A DNA stretch of 64,000 bases, from contig JAOWCC010000577.1 of assembly GCA_030867875.1 (NCBI GenBank), positions 2,992,660-3,056,659 of the forward strand, written 5' to 3'. Shown here in pieces: positions 1 to 7,198 of the stretch. Each line of letters starts with the position of its first letter. The stretch's first letter is position 1. A program made the translations under genes and the position numbers. Below the pieces are notes generated by a model that had not been told where the DNA came from, did not search any database, and saw only the letters and a list, made by a program, of their open reading frames with translations. The stretch comes from Actinernus sp. WN-2022 (Eukaryota > Cnidaria > Anthozoa > Actiniaria > Actinernidae).

Positions 1-66
1 GAATGGATGAAGCTGCTTATAGTTCGTAACAGCATCATTTCCGTTGTCATAGTTTGGAATTTCCAT
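1..66 (-). CDS. N-terminal fragment of a divergent gene, probably the packaging ATPase
   Basis: A minus-strand frame opens with ATG at 66 (CAT at 64-66) and stays open for all 22 codons to the window edge, with an acidic, Asn/Tyr-rich start and an HPF tripeptide at the edge. No motif of a P-loop ATPase is visible because the fragment is too short. The assignment rests on context: an FtsK/HerA-type packaging ATPase is a core gene of this virus group, is absent from the rest of the block, and must therefore lie to the left if the element is complete. It could equally be another viral gene. Confidence 0.4.
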   Translation of the reverse strand, partial: MEIPNYDNGNDAVTNYKQLHPF

Positions 67-166
67 CTTATCTATACATATTGAATAGACTATTTAACAC
101 TACGTTCTTGATATATGTCGTGAAAAAGATAAGTCGAGATAAGTTGAGATAAGTTATATAACGTAT
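67..166. promoter_or_regulatory. Divergent promoter region with GATAAGT repeats
   Basis: This 100-base gap separates the leftward gene starting at 66 from the rightward gene at 167. It holds three tandem 10-base units GATAAGTNGA/GATAAGTTAT at 128-157, followed by TATATAACGTAT running into the start codon at 167. Two genes reading outward from a short AT-rich gap imply a shared control region. The factor binding the GATA-like repeats is unknown. Confidence 0.5.
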
Positions 167-1246
167 ATGTATACAATGGATATAAATGAGTTTAAAAAGC
201 ACGTCATTCCAAAGATTGAATCTGGTAAAATGGTCGATATTGTCCGTAAAGCCATTAAAGATGGAGAAAATAATAAGCAGGACAAATATGAAAAACGAAA
301 AGAAGTGTACAAACCAATCGTTCAACAACTGGAAAAAGAGATAGATGAGATAAGTGGTTTAAGGGAAGAGTACGTTAAGTCTGCAAATAAGCCAATCACA
401 TACACTCAACAAGTTCAACAACTAGCTATAAATGATGGAAAAGATGAGATAAAAATCATAGCTAATATGGATAAAGGGTTTACGCCTGAAGAATTCGTCA
501 TTATGGAGAAATACAATCTACCATTACCCTCTAAGGTTCTATTAGACACACTAAAGGATGATAAAACAGTTGGTGATGTTTTGAGAGAAAGTAGCGATAT
601 TAATAAACTGTTGGGTCAACAACAAGGTCATATTTCTACAACGAAAAAATCTAGGAGTCAGAATAAAGATGAAATAGCTAAGTACAAGAAGGAGATTAAT
701 GCAATAAAAAAATATAGAAAACGAATAGGTTTTACTGAAGAAGGAATAAAGACACTACAAACAGGAAAGGGTATTTACAATCAACCAAAAAGGAATGCTT
801 ACAAGATCACAAGTGGTGGGCAATATGGCAACCTAAGTATAGATGTACCCCAACTGTTTGGTCAACTTAAATTGATAGCAAGTAAAGATGGTAAGAACGT
901 ATATAATACGATGGTTGATTTTGACACTATCGATTTGCTCACGAAACGCTTTAATAGTAAGAAAAAATACAGCGATCTCTCTAAGAGTGTTTTCAACGAT
1001 CTCAACGATCTATCCGAAATCCCAATACATAGAACATCTAAGAAGTACTCTAAAATAGGAGCTGGAGTAGTATACTATAATGATCCACAAGATCTATTGA
1101 ATCGTTTGGAATTGCTTGGTGGCTCGATTGCGGCAGGTAACGATTCACTAAAAAACGAGTTCTCGGAGGTTGCGCACACACTGAGACGGTTGAATGTATT
1201 TTCTAATGATCATCTCGAGAAATTGTTGGATGAATATATTATGTAA
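167..1246 (+). CDS. Conserved-looking viral protein of unknown function (359 aa)
   Basis: This is an intact lysine- and glutamate-rich ORF. Residues 1-75 are strongly charged and likely helical or coiled-coil, as are residues about 155-190 (a run of K/E-rich heptads). The C-terminal half (about 200-359) looks globular, with a Gly-rich turn followed by mixed alpha/beta sequence. I recognise no enzyme motif, signal peptide or membrane segment. It is the first gene of the rightward capsid cluster, 12 bases ahead of the penton-like gene, so a virion-assembly or structural role is plausible by position only. Two ATGs compete: 167, which overlaps the ACGTAT motif seen at other starts in this element, and 176, in better context (ACAATGG). 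Confidence 0.8.
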   Translation: MYTMDINEFKKHVIPKIESGKMVDIVRKAIKDGENNKQDKYEKRKEVYKPIVQQLEKEIDEISGLREEYVKSANKPITYTQQVQQLAINDGKDEIKIIANMDKGFTPEEFVIMEKYNLPLPSKVLLDTLKDDKTVGDVLRESSDINKLLGQQQGHISTTKKSRSQNKDEIAKYKKEINAIKKYRKRIGFTEEGIKTLQTGKGIYNQPKRNAYKITSGGQYGNLSIDVPQLFGQLKLIASKDGKNVYNTMVDFDTIDLLTKRFNSKKKYSDLSKSVFNDLNDLSEIPIHRTSKKYSKIGAGVVYYNDPQDLLNRLELLGGSIAAGNDSLKNEFSEVAHTLRRLNVFSNDHLEKLLDEYIM

Positions 1247-1258
1247 TCAAATAGTATA

Positions 1259-2038
1259 ATGTCGAATGTGAGAGAAAGAGCAATATATATTTCATCTGTT
1301 GATAGAGAAAAGCGTGGTGTGAGTAAGTCTGAAGATTTCACCATAAAATTTAATCCTTCAATAATGCTTCCTTCTGACAAGGAACACGAAGTGGCTGTGG
1401 ATAAAATATCAATGACATACTCATGGCAAAATATCACTCCAGAATATGACAACAACACCATAAAATATAGTCATGACGGAAGTACATGGACTACAGTGAT
1501 ATTCCCTAATGGGATGTATTCTTACCTTGACATAAATGACTATATACATCAAGTAATGAAAATAAATGGCCACAAGACCACAGTCAATGGTGTAGATAAG
1601 TTCGATATTAACGTAATCTTCGTGTTAACCACATACAAAGTAGTTGTTGAAATTAGTAAGAACTACCAATTAGACCTAAGAGAATCGAATTTTGGAGAAC
1701 TCATTGGATTCAATAAGAAAATCGTCAATACGACTGAGTACGGATCCAAGCTACCGAATATCACAAATAGTATCGACACGCTACACGTGAATACAGATAT
1801 TATAAATGACAGCATCGTTGGAGGATCTAATAGCAATACTTTATTCGTCATTCCAACAGACGGTTTCACTCGATCATACCCATTTACTGTTGAGCCAAAA
1901 AGAGCATTATTCAATTCAGTTTCAACAAACATCATCAGCAAAATGCGTTTCTATATAACGGACTCAATAAGAAGACCAGTAAATCTAAATGGAATTGAAT
2001 GGCATATGACTATAATATTGAGATCCACTACATTATAA
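1259..2038 (+). CDS. Penton-like minor capsid protein (probable single jelly roll)
   Basis: A 259-aa soluble protein, rich in beta-branched and aromatic residues with regularly spaced strands and Asn/Gly/Asp turns, as expected of a jelly-roll fold. The N-terminus carries an R-x-I-Y-I-S-S-x-D-R-E stretch (residues 6-16), the kind of short N-terminal arm seen in minor capsid proteins of this virus group. Its position between the unknown 359-aa gene and the basic protein, and two genes before the major capsid protein, fits a penton vertex subunit. Its length is near that usual for Polinton/adintovirus pentons (around 250-300 aa). The fold is inferred from composition and context; I see no diagnostic catalytic motif. 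Confidence 0.6.
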   Translation: MSNVRERAIYISSVDREKRGVSKSEDFTIKFNPSIMLPSDKEHEVAVDKISMTYSWQNITPEYDNNTIKYSHDGSTWTTVIFPNGMYSYLDINDYIHQVMKINGHKTTVNGVDKFDINVIFVLTTYKVVVEISKNYQLDLRESNFGELIGFNKKIVNTTEYGSKLPNITNSIDTLHVNTDIINDSIVGGSNSNTLFVIPTDGFTRSYPFTVEPKRALFNSVSTNIISKMRFYITDSIRRPVNLNGIEWHMTIILRSTTL

Positions 2039-2053
2039 TCTAACGTAATATAT

Positions 2054-2413
2054 ATGAGGCATTGTGAATACAAAAAGAAATACGATCCTACCATAGGAAA
2101 GCGCGTCTATAAGCATGTTTACGGCGATGGTATATTCGACTCAGTCACTAATTTTGCACGTAGAATGCTTGGTAAGACCATAAAGAAGACAGTCAAAGAT
2201 GCATCGAAGAAAGTCGCAACAACTGTATCGAATAAAGCTGGAGATAAAATTATTAATCTATTACAGAAGAATAGAGGAAATGAGCCTGAGCACGCTATCA
2301 ATCAACCAATCAATCAACCAATCAATCAAGATGCTCCATCGGATTATGAGATAAACGAACGTGTTCAGCGTCTATTAAGTGGATCTGGAAAACTTCGAAG
2401 GCTAAGGTTGTAA
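2054..2413 (+). CDS. Small basic, partly amphipathic virion-type protein (119 aa)
   Basis: The protein is Lys/Arg-rich at both ends, consistent with nucleic acid or capsid-interior binding. Residues about 24-75 begin GDGIFDSV and run into a long predicted amphipathic helix with alternating hydrophobic and Lys residues. A short repeat of the tetrapeptide N-Q-P-I follows (residues ~79-91), coming from an imperfect 12-base DNA repeat at 2300-2330. It lies between the penton-like and major capsid genes. Core protein or membrane-active capsid peptide are both possible. I cannot assign it to a named family. The start is preceded by ACGTAATATAT. Confidence 0.65.
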   Translation: MRHCEYKKKYDPTIGKRVYKHVYGDGIFDSVTNFARRMLGKTIKKTVKDASKKVATTVSNKAGDKIINLLQKNRGNEPEHAINQPINQPINQDAPSDYEINERVQRLLSGSGKLRRLRL

Positions 2414-2450
2414 TTAATGCGATCGTTTTATCTAATCTATTAATATAACA

Positions 2451-3731
2451 ATGGAAAGCTTTAGAAATCCTAAATATGTTCAAAGGTATGAAGATGTTTC
2501 TTTTGATCTAGAAACGCCTCTAGTAACGCAAGTAGCTAATGGAGGGAGTCAAGTCAAAACTGGATATAGATTTGTTGGTGATAATTCTGGTGAAATAGCT
2601 CCTTTTGATTGGTATAATGCTAGAATAGAAACCGACTTTAAGGTTCAATTACAGGCTGATGGTGGAAACATAGCTATTGATGACCATAATGGTATAGTAA
2701 ATGGATCTCATTCATTGATTAAAGAAATCGTCATTAAAGTAAATGGTATACAAGTATACGACAATAACAATGCAAACCAAACCGTAAATATTAAGAACCT
2801 ACTTGAATACGACGCTTCCTTTGCTAATAGTAGTGCTACAAATGAATTCTACTATCTCGATACTAGTAGAGGTGCTGAAGAGAGAGTCGCAGAGGCGACA
2901 TACAACATAGGTTTTACCCGCAGGAAGGCATTGCTTGGCGTGTCTTCAACTGTGAATACAGAAATACCTCTCAATAGGTACTCATTTTTTGAAGCGTTCG
3001 AAGACGAACTTATGCCTAACACTAAGGTTGAAGTACAAATTACTCTAGAAAGTGATGCCAATCTAATTTGGCAAGCTGGTGCTGCTTGTAGAGTTCTTAT
3101 TACGAAGTTTAAATTATGGGTACCAAGAATCATCTTCACACCTGAAGGAGAAAGCCAATATATGAGTAAATATCTGAAACCACATAAATGGTCTTATCTA
3201 AGGGAGATGGTTGAGAGAGGCAACTCTACTAGTCAACAAACAGGTACTTTCAAAATATCTTCAGGAATTAATAGGCCACGACATATATTTGTATGGATAT
3301 CAAATGACGCAAATCAAGATTTGCAAACAGCGAATCCATTTCTATACAACACTTTTTCAGTGTGCGATGCAAAAACACTTACGAGTTGCCATCTCGAAGT
3401 AGGGAATGGTAATCATTATCCCGAAAGCGAATACATGCCAAATACAGAGATGTCTAGAGTTTATAGAGGTGTGTTGGAATATGTACATGCTAAAAATGAC
3501 TACAACGGAGGAACTCTTTTGACTAGGTCAAATTTTAGTACCATTTTCCCATTTATTTACTTCAACCTCGAAAATCAGAAACAAGATATTAAGGATGGTA
3601 CTACAAAACTTGCATTCAAATATAAATTATCAGCAGCAACTAATGTAGACTACAGTGTGTATGCACTTGTTTTGTATGAACAAGACATTGAGCTCACACA
3701 ATCTAACGGCAAGATATTATTGAGATCGTAG
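2451..3731 (+). CDS. Major capsid protein (hexon-like, double jelly-roll type)
   Basis: A 426-aa protein and the largest structural ORF in the cluster, with beta-rich sequence throughout, two similar-sized halves and many Asn/Gly/Ser loops, as expected for two tandem jelly rolls. The N-terminal region contains the pattern leading from a Phe-Asp-Leu-Glu-Thr-Pro start (residues 18-23) to a D-W-Y-N-A-R strand (about 53-58). The C-terminus ends in a strand-rich tyrosine/valine segment. It sits between the small basic protein and the pVI-like protein, the usual place for the hexon homologue. It is shorter than many Polinton capsid proteins but within the range I would accept for adintoviruses. Upstream ATTAATATAACA is shared with the next gene and may be a late promoter. 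Confidence 0.7.
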   Translation: MESFRNPKYVQRYEDVSFDLETPLVTQVANGGSQVKTGYRFVGDNSGEIAPFDWYNARIETDFKVQLQADGGNIAIDDHNGIVNGSHSLIKEIVIKVNGIQVYDNNNANQTVNIKNLLEYDASFANSSATNEFYYLDTSRGAEERVAEATYNIGFTRRKALLGVSSTVNTEIPLNRYSFFEAFEDELMPNTKVEVQITLESDANLIWQAGAACRVLITKFKLWVPRIIFTPEGESQYMSKYLKPHKWSYLREMVERGNSTSQQTGTFKISSGINRPRHIFVWISNDANQDLQTANPFLYNTFSVCDAKTLTSCHLEVGNGNHYPESEYMPNTEMSRVYRGVLEYVHAKNDYNGGTLLTRSNFSTIFPFIYFNLENQKQDIKDGTTKLAFKYKLSAATNVDYSVYALVLYEQDIELTQSNGKILLRS

Positions 3732-3760
3732 TTTTTATGTAACATATTAATATAGTAACG

Positions 3761-4597
3761 ATGTCGTATTTCAAATACAATGTAAATCTAACTGATGGTC
3801 AAAAAGACAAATTGCTTCGATCATATCATAAGCGTGCACCAATCACTCTTCGACTGAAAAACGATCAACTAAATGGTTCAGATACTGTACTATTAACGAA
3901 AACTCAAGTAAACAAGATCCAAAAGAGTAAAAGAGATGGTACAGGATGCGACATAAAGATATCTCAAACGCAGATTAGGCATCAGGAAGGAGGGTTCCTC
4001 GGATCTCTCTTACCAGCATTGATGAAGGTAGGGTCAATGGCACTTCCGTGGCTATCTAAGGCTATTGGACCACTCACTAGTGGAGCTCTATCTGGAGCGG
4101 CCTCATATGGTGTGAATAAGGCATTGAAATCAGGTTCTGGTTTGTTCAATGTCCCACAAAATAAGGTCGACAAATTGATACAATACAAAGATTACCTAAC
4201 ACCTGCTCAGAAAAATCAGATCGTAAGTGCACTTCAAAGCGGTTCTGGTATGACCCTAAAACTGACTCGAAAACAGCAGTCAGGCGGCTTTCTCGGAACC
4301 CTCTTAGCTAGCCTAGGTATACCGATGCTTATCAAGGCTCTCGGAGGAGGCCTTCAGGTTGACCCACGTGCATCAAATTCAAGCACACAGAATGTGTACG
4401 TTCCTCCAAAACCCAAGGGAGGATACATCAATCCTCTTATGCTTCAGCCTCCGCCATATATAGGTAGCTGGGGGGACAATTTGACAACGAGAGGTTACGG
4501 GATTAAAAAAAAGGCCAAAAAACAAAAGGCATCAGGCTTGCTATTAGGAAAGAACAGCCCATTCAACGGCATCCCCCTGCTAGGAGCACTTCTATAA
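3761..4597 (+). CDS. Hydrophobic PPxY protein, adenovirus pVI-like in layout
   Basis: A 278-aa protein. The N-terminal 70 residues are charged and carry a repeated L-T/K-x-x-Q-type pattern. Two Gly-rich hydrophobic amphipathic segments, each introduced by GGFLG (about residues 77-120 and 175-198), could insert into membranes. A PPPY motif follows in the C-terminal third; PPxY is the known WW-domain/Nedd4 docking motif also found in adenovirus protein VI. A cluster of Lys residues and a hydrophobic tail end the protein. The sequence L-G-G-G-L near residue 198-202 fits the adenain cleavage preference (M/I/L)-X-G-G, and the protease gene follows 5 bases later. A role in capsid lining and membrane penetration is inferred from layout, not from demonstrable homology. 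Confidence 0.55.
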   Translation: MSYFKYNVNLTDGQKDKLLRSYHKRAPITLRLKNDQLNGSDTVLLTKTQVNKIQKSKRDGTGCDIKISQTQIRHQEGGFLGSLLPALMKVGSMALPWLSKAIGPLTSGALSGAASYGVNKALKSGSGLFNVPQNKVDKLIQYKDYLTPAQKNQIVSALQSGSGMTLKLTRKQQSGGFLGTLLASLGIPMLIKALGGGLQVDPRASNSSTQNVYVPPKPKGGYINPLMLQPPPYIGSWGDNLTTRGYGIKKKAKKQKASGLLLGKNSPFNGIPLLGALL

Positions 4598-4602
4598 AAT
4601 TT

Positions 4603-5058
4603 ATGAATAGACCATTATCTAATGTCGACATAATGAATTGGGTCAAACAACTAAATGTCAAATTCTTTAGGGGAGTCTTTTCGAGAGATACCTTACCAAA
4701 GATTATCAATAAAAACGAATGCGCTATCATCAATTTAGATACGCAAAATGGGTCTGGTACACATTGGATTTGTATTAGAAACACACACGAGAAGTATTGC
4801 GAGTACTTCGATTCATTTGGATTGTCGATCCCACGAAATATAGAACGATACCTATCACGCAGCAAAAAGCAGATATTTTACAGCGGGCATGAGATACAAG
4901 ACCGTTCAAGCGTTTTATGTGGTTATTGGTGCTTGTATTACCTATTGGAGAGACAAATGGGAAAATCGATTTTCGATGTGATCCATAATCCACTGTTCGA
5001 TATGAACAATCAAAGCATCAATCGTAGATTCTTAATCGATTATTTTAGTCTACTCTAA
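4603..5058 (+). CDS. Adenain-like (Ulp1/C5-type) cysteine protease
   Basis: At 151 aa this is a compact maturation protease. Catalytic residues appear in the expected order: His54 in G-T-H-W, Asp70 in Y-F-D-S-F-G, Gln99 as the oxyanion residue and nucleophile Cys106 in V-L-C-G-Y-W-C. This is the His-Asp/Glu-Gln-Cys arrangement of the adenovirus protease and Ulp1 clan. It would cleave capsid and core precursors inside new virions. It starts 5 bases after the pVI-like gene and ends 6 bases before the PLA2 gene, so these three genes probably act together in virion maturation and entry. The length is somewhat shorter than adenovirus protease (about 204 aa), as usual for these elements. Confidence 0.9.
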   Translation: MNRPLSNVDIMNWVKQLNVKFFRGVFSRDTLPKIINKNECAIINLDTQNGSGTHWICIRNTHEKYCEYFDSFGLSIPRNIERYLSRSKKQIFYSGHEIQDRSSVLCGYWCLYYLLERQMGKSIFDVIHNPLFDMNNQSINRRFLIDYFSLL

Positions 5059-5064
5059 TCGTAT

Positions 5065-5877
5065 ATGAGATCATACTGTATAAAAGAAAAGAAAGTAACT
5101 GATTGCGTTCCAGGTAGTGAGAGACATGAAAGAGCTAAGAATGGAAGACTAATGTTGAAGTGTACTTGTAGTTCTTGTGGAATAACTAAATTGAAATTCG
5201 TTAAGGTAGAAGAAGGTGCTGGTATAGGAGATGCGCTTTTCGAAGCAGGTATAAAGGGTTTGTACCAGATGGGCAAAATGGGTGCAAAGCAAGCTATCAA
5301 AAGCGATTTTGCTAAGAAGAAAGCATCAAATTATATCAAGGACATAGCCAATAAGATGATCGATCAAGGTGTTTCACAAACGTTAGACCAACTAGGTTCT
5401 GGGTACGAATTAAATTGGGATGGTAGTGTTAAACTACCTCATGAGTTATACCATTATCAAGATCCCAATTCACACATCGATGGTGGTAAGTTAGATATTC
5501 ATTCATTAATTGGTAAGTTGCCAAAACCAAAGGGTGGATGGACACCGGGTTCGTATAAATACATGGGTCCTTACAACTCACTCGAAAATCAACTAGAGTA
5601 TGATCCAAACACTGGTAACGTTCTTGAATGGCATGTACAACCAAAGAATAAACTAGATGAAATATCGGCTCATCATGATATTTGTTATGACATGGGAAAG
5701 AATAAAGGAGATTGCGATAAGAAAATGGTTTCAGATATCGATCAAATAAATTGGAAGGACAAACCATGGGGAACCACTGCCGTTAGGAACATCATGAACA
5801 CTAAACAAAAATTAGGTCTAGGCGTAAAGAAGCCAAAAAACGAGAAGAGCCGTCGAGTGAAGAAAACTGGCAAGTAA
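5065..5877 (+). CDS. Parvovirus-like phospholipase A2 virion protein
   Basis: A 270-aa protein with a C-terminal secreted-PLA2-type domain. The Ca2+-binding loop is Y-M-G-P-Y-N-S (residues 166-172) and the catalytic pair is His204-Asp205 in H-D-I-C-Y, followed by a helix ending in Asp224. This is the arrangement of the parvovirus VP1-unique region, known to breach endosomal membranes during entry; adintoviruses carry a similar domain. The N-terminus has Cys5, Cys14, Cys33, Cys35 and Cys38, possibly a small zinc-binding unit, then a Gly/Ala-rich helical segment. The basic tail (from residue 255) overlaps the integrase frame and contains the frameshift signal at codons 257-259. The start at 5065 is preceded by CGTAT. 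Confidence 0.85.
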   Translation: MRSYCIKEKKVTDCVPGSERHERAKNGRLMLKCTCSSCGITKLKFVKVEEGAGIGDALFEAGIKGLYQMGKMGAKQAIKSDFAKKKASNYIKDIANKMIDQGVSQTLDQLGSGYELNWDGSVKLPHELYHYQDPNSHIDGGKLDIHSLIGKLPKPKGGWTPGSYKYMGPYNSLENQLEYDPNTGNVLEWHVQPKNKLDEISAHHDICYDMGKNKGDCDKKMVSDIDQINWKDKPWGTTAVRNIMNTKQKLGLGVKKPKNEKSRRVKKTGK

Positions 5878-5928
5878 AACTAGCAGATGAATTGCATAAA
5901 CCAATAAGACGTAAATTCACTCGGCGGC
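5835..5928 (+). promoter_or_regulatory. Predicted -1 ribosomal frameshift signal (PLA2 to integrase)
   Basis: The heptamer A AAA AAC (5835-5841) is in the zero frame of the PLA2 ORF (codons AAA 5836-5838 and AAC 5839-5841). After a 7-nt spacer, bases 5849-5861 (GCCGTCGAGTGAA) can pair with 5916-5928 (TTCACTCGGCGGC), giving 13 consecutive pairs with one G-U. The loop is 54 nt. A six-base complementarity between the loop (5892-5897) and 5979-5984 could add a pseudoknot, but that is weak. A slip of one base back enters the integrase frame, which is open from 5805. Heptamer, spacer and stem all match the known retroviral type of signal. Confidence 0.75.
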
Positions 5929-6800
5929 GCGTTATAGCTAATCACATTGATGAAATATGGTGTTCTGATCTCGTTGAGATGCAACAGTTTAGTAAGTGGA
6001 ATAAAGGCTATCGATACCTTCTCATGGTTTTAGACGTCTTTAGCAAATATGGCTGGATCTTACCATTAAAAGATAAGAAAGGTGAAACAGTTATGAAAGC
6101 TCTTCAAACGATATTCGATGAAGGAAGAACACCACAGTACTTTTGGGTCGATAAAGGCAAAGAGTACTATAACAAGCATGTGAAAGAGCTATTGGATAAG
6201 CATAGTATACGAATGTATTCAACTGAAAATGAAGAAAAGTCTTCCGTTTGCGAGAGATGGAACCGTACAATAAAGACGAAAATGTGGAAACAATTTACTA
6301 TCCAAGGTAATACGCAATATTTAGATACGCTGCCTAGAATATTGAAACAGTACAATAGTACAAAACATAGTTCCATAAAAATGACTCCTATTGAAGCATC
6401 TAAGAAGAAGAACGAAGGAACCGTGTACTTCAATCTATATGGCAATATGGAAACTTCAAAACAGAAACCTACGTTTAAGATTAGCGATAAGGTTCGAATA
6501 AGCAAGTACAAGCGTAAGGTATTCGACAAAGGTTATACTTCGAATTGGACTGAAGAAGTGTTTACAATCGACAAAATCCAGTATACGAACCCTATTACAT
6601 ATGGGTTGAAGGATCTGAATGATGAGGAAATACAAGGTTCCTTCTATGAACCTGAATTATCGAAGGCGACTCAAGAAATCTTCAGAATCGATAAAGTCAT
6701 TAGAAGGAACTACAAAAAGAAGCAGGCTTTAGTATCATGGAAAGGGTATAGTGATGAGTTCAATAGTTGGATACCATTCAAGAATCTAGATGCGATATGA
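5841..6800 (+). CDS. Retroviral-type (rve, DDE) integrase with C-terminal chromodomain
   Basis: Counting from a TTG codon at 5892, the catalytic triad is Asp26 (W-C-S-D-L), Asp87 (F-W-V-D-K-G) and Glu121 (V-C-E-R-W-N), a D,D-35-E-like core. A basic SH3-like region follows, then a chromodomain at about residues 264-300 with aromatic cage residues and the W-K-G-Y motif. It would insert viral DNA and could steer to methylated histones. No in-frame AUG precedes Asp26; the first is at 5979-5981, after it. The frame is open upstream to 5805 with plausible coding sequence, so I place the start of the integrase part at the predicted frameshift point. An N-terminal HHCC zinc domain is not visible in this frame. 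Non-AUG initiation or splicing are the alternatives. Confidence 0.88.
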   Translation, partial: REEPSSEENWQVKLADELHKPIRRKFTRRRVIANHIDEIWCSDLVEMQQFSKWNKGYRYLLMVLDVFSKYGWILPLKDKKGETVMKALQTIFDEGRTPQYFWVDKGKEYYNKHVKELLDKHSIRMYSTENEEKSSVCERWNRTIKTKMWKQFTIQGNTQYLDTLPRILKQYNSTKHSSIKMTPIEASKKKNEGTVYFNLYGNMETSKQKPTFKISDKVRISKYKRKVFDKGYTSNWTEEVFTIDKIQYTNPITYGLKDLNDEEIQGSFYEPELSKATQEIFRIDKVIRRNYKKKQALVSWKGYSDEFNSWIPFKNLDAI

Positions 6801-6824
6801 AAATAATATAAGCATACAATATAG

Positions 6825-6947
6825 ATGCATGCTAAATTAATCAAATTACTTGATAGCATAAGAAAAGTAATCGATACTTGCGAAGTACTACTGAAAAGAT
6901 TTAAACGTATATTGTCTTCTATACGTATATATGGTAGAACTGAATAA
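6825..6947 (+). CDS. Possible 40-aa amphipathic peptide
   Basis: A short ORF starting ATGCATGCT fills the gap after the integrase and overlaps the first 17 bases of the zinc-finger gene in another frame. The product is almost wholly helical in composition, with Leu/Ile every third or fourth position and Lys/Arg between, suggesting an amphipathic helix. Upstream is AATATAAGCATACAATATAG. The element type is known to carry small melittin-like genes, but nothing here proves expression. It may be chance. Confidence 0.3.
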   Translation: MHAKLIKLLDSIRKVIDTCEVLLKRFKRILSSIRIYGRTE

Positions 6948-7125
6948 CGATAAAAAGAAAAGGAAGACTAGATGCGACAAAATATATGAATGTAGCAATG
7001 ACCGAGTTAAGGCGTGGTTCAATACCCATAAATTCTATTGCCTATTATGTGAGAAAGAGATGCATCCAGCTTCGAAATATACACATCTGAAATCTAAGAA
7101 GCACACAAACGCACATCGAAAATAA
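6931..7125 (+). CDS. Small C2H2 zinc-finger protein (64 aa)
   Basis: Very basic protein with one finger: Cys38-x2-Cys41 in Y-C-L-L-C-E and His52-x5-His58 in H-L-K-S-K-K-H, with a short C-x2-C to H spacing of the U1C/matrin type. An N-terminal Lys/Arg-rich stretch suggests nucleic acid binding. It lies between the integrase and PolB genes. The start codon directly follows ACGTATAT (6923-6930), and TTAAACGTAT at 6901-6910 matches the repeats ahead of PolB, so the two may be co-regulated early genes. Its function is unknown; a viral transcription or replication accessory factor is a reasonable guess. Confidence 0.65.
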   Translation: MVELNNDKKKRKTRCDKIYECSNDRVKAWFNTHKFYCLLCEKEMHPASKYTHLKSKKHTNAHRK

Positions 7126-7144
7126 AAAACATATAGATTCGATT

Positions 7145-7198
7145 AAACGTACGACGACACTTAAACGTATGACGACACTTAAACGTATGACGACATAT
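7145..7198 (+). promoter_or_regulatory. Three 18-base tandem repeats over the PolB start
   Basis: The unit AAACGTATGACGACACTT occurs three times (7145-7162 with one change, 7163-7180, and 7181-7198 with its end diverged). The second and third units supply ATGs at 7169 and 7187, so the PolB N-terminus reads the repeat as protein (M-T-T-L-K-R-M-T-T). The core TTAAACGTAT is also found ahead of the zinc-finger gene. Promoter function is inferred. Confidence 0.5.

Noticed and set aside
1..66. Confident annotation of the packaging ATPase
   Set aside because: Only 22 codons are visible and no Walker motif lies within them. Kept as a partial CDS with low confidence.
5892..6800. Integrase starting at the TTG codon at 5892
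   Set aside because: TTG initiation is unlikely in an animal virus, and coding-like sequence continues upstream in frame to the slippery site. The TTG was used only for residue numbering.
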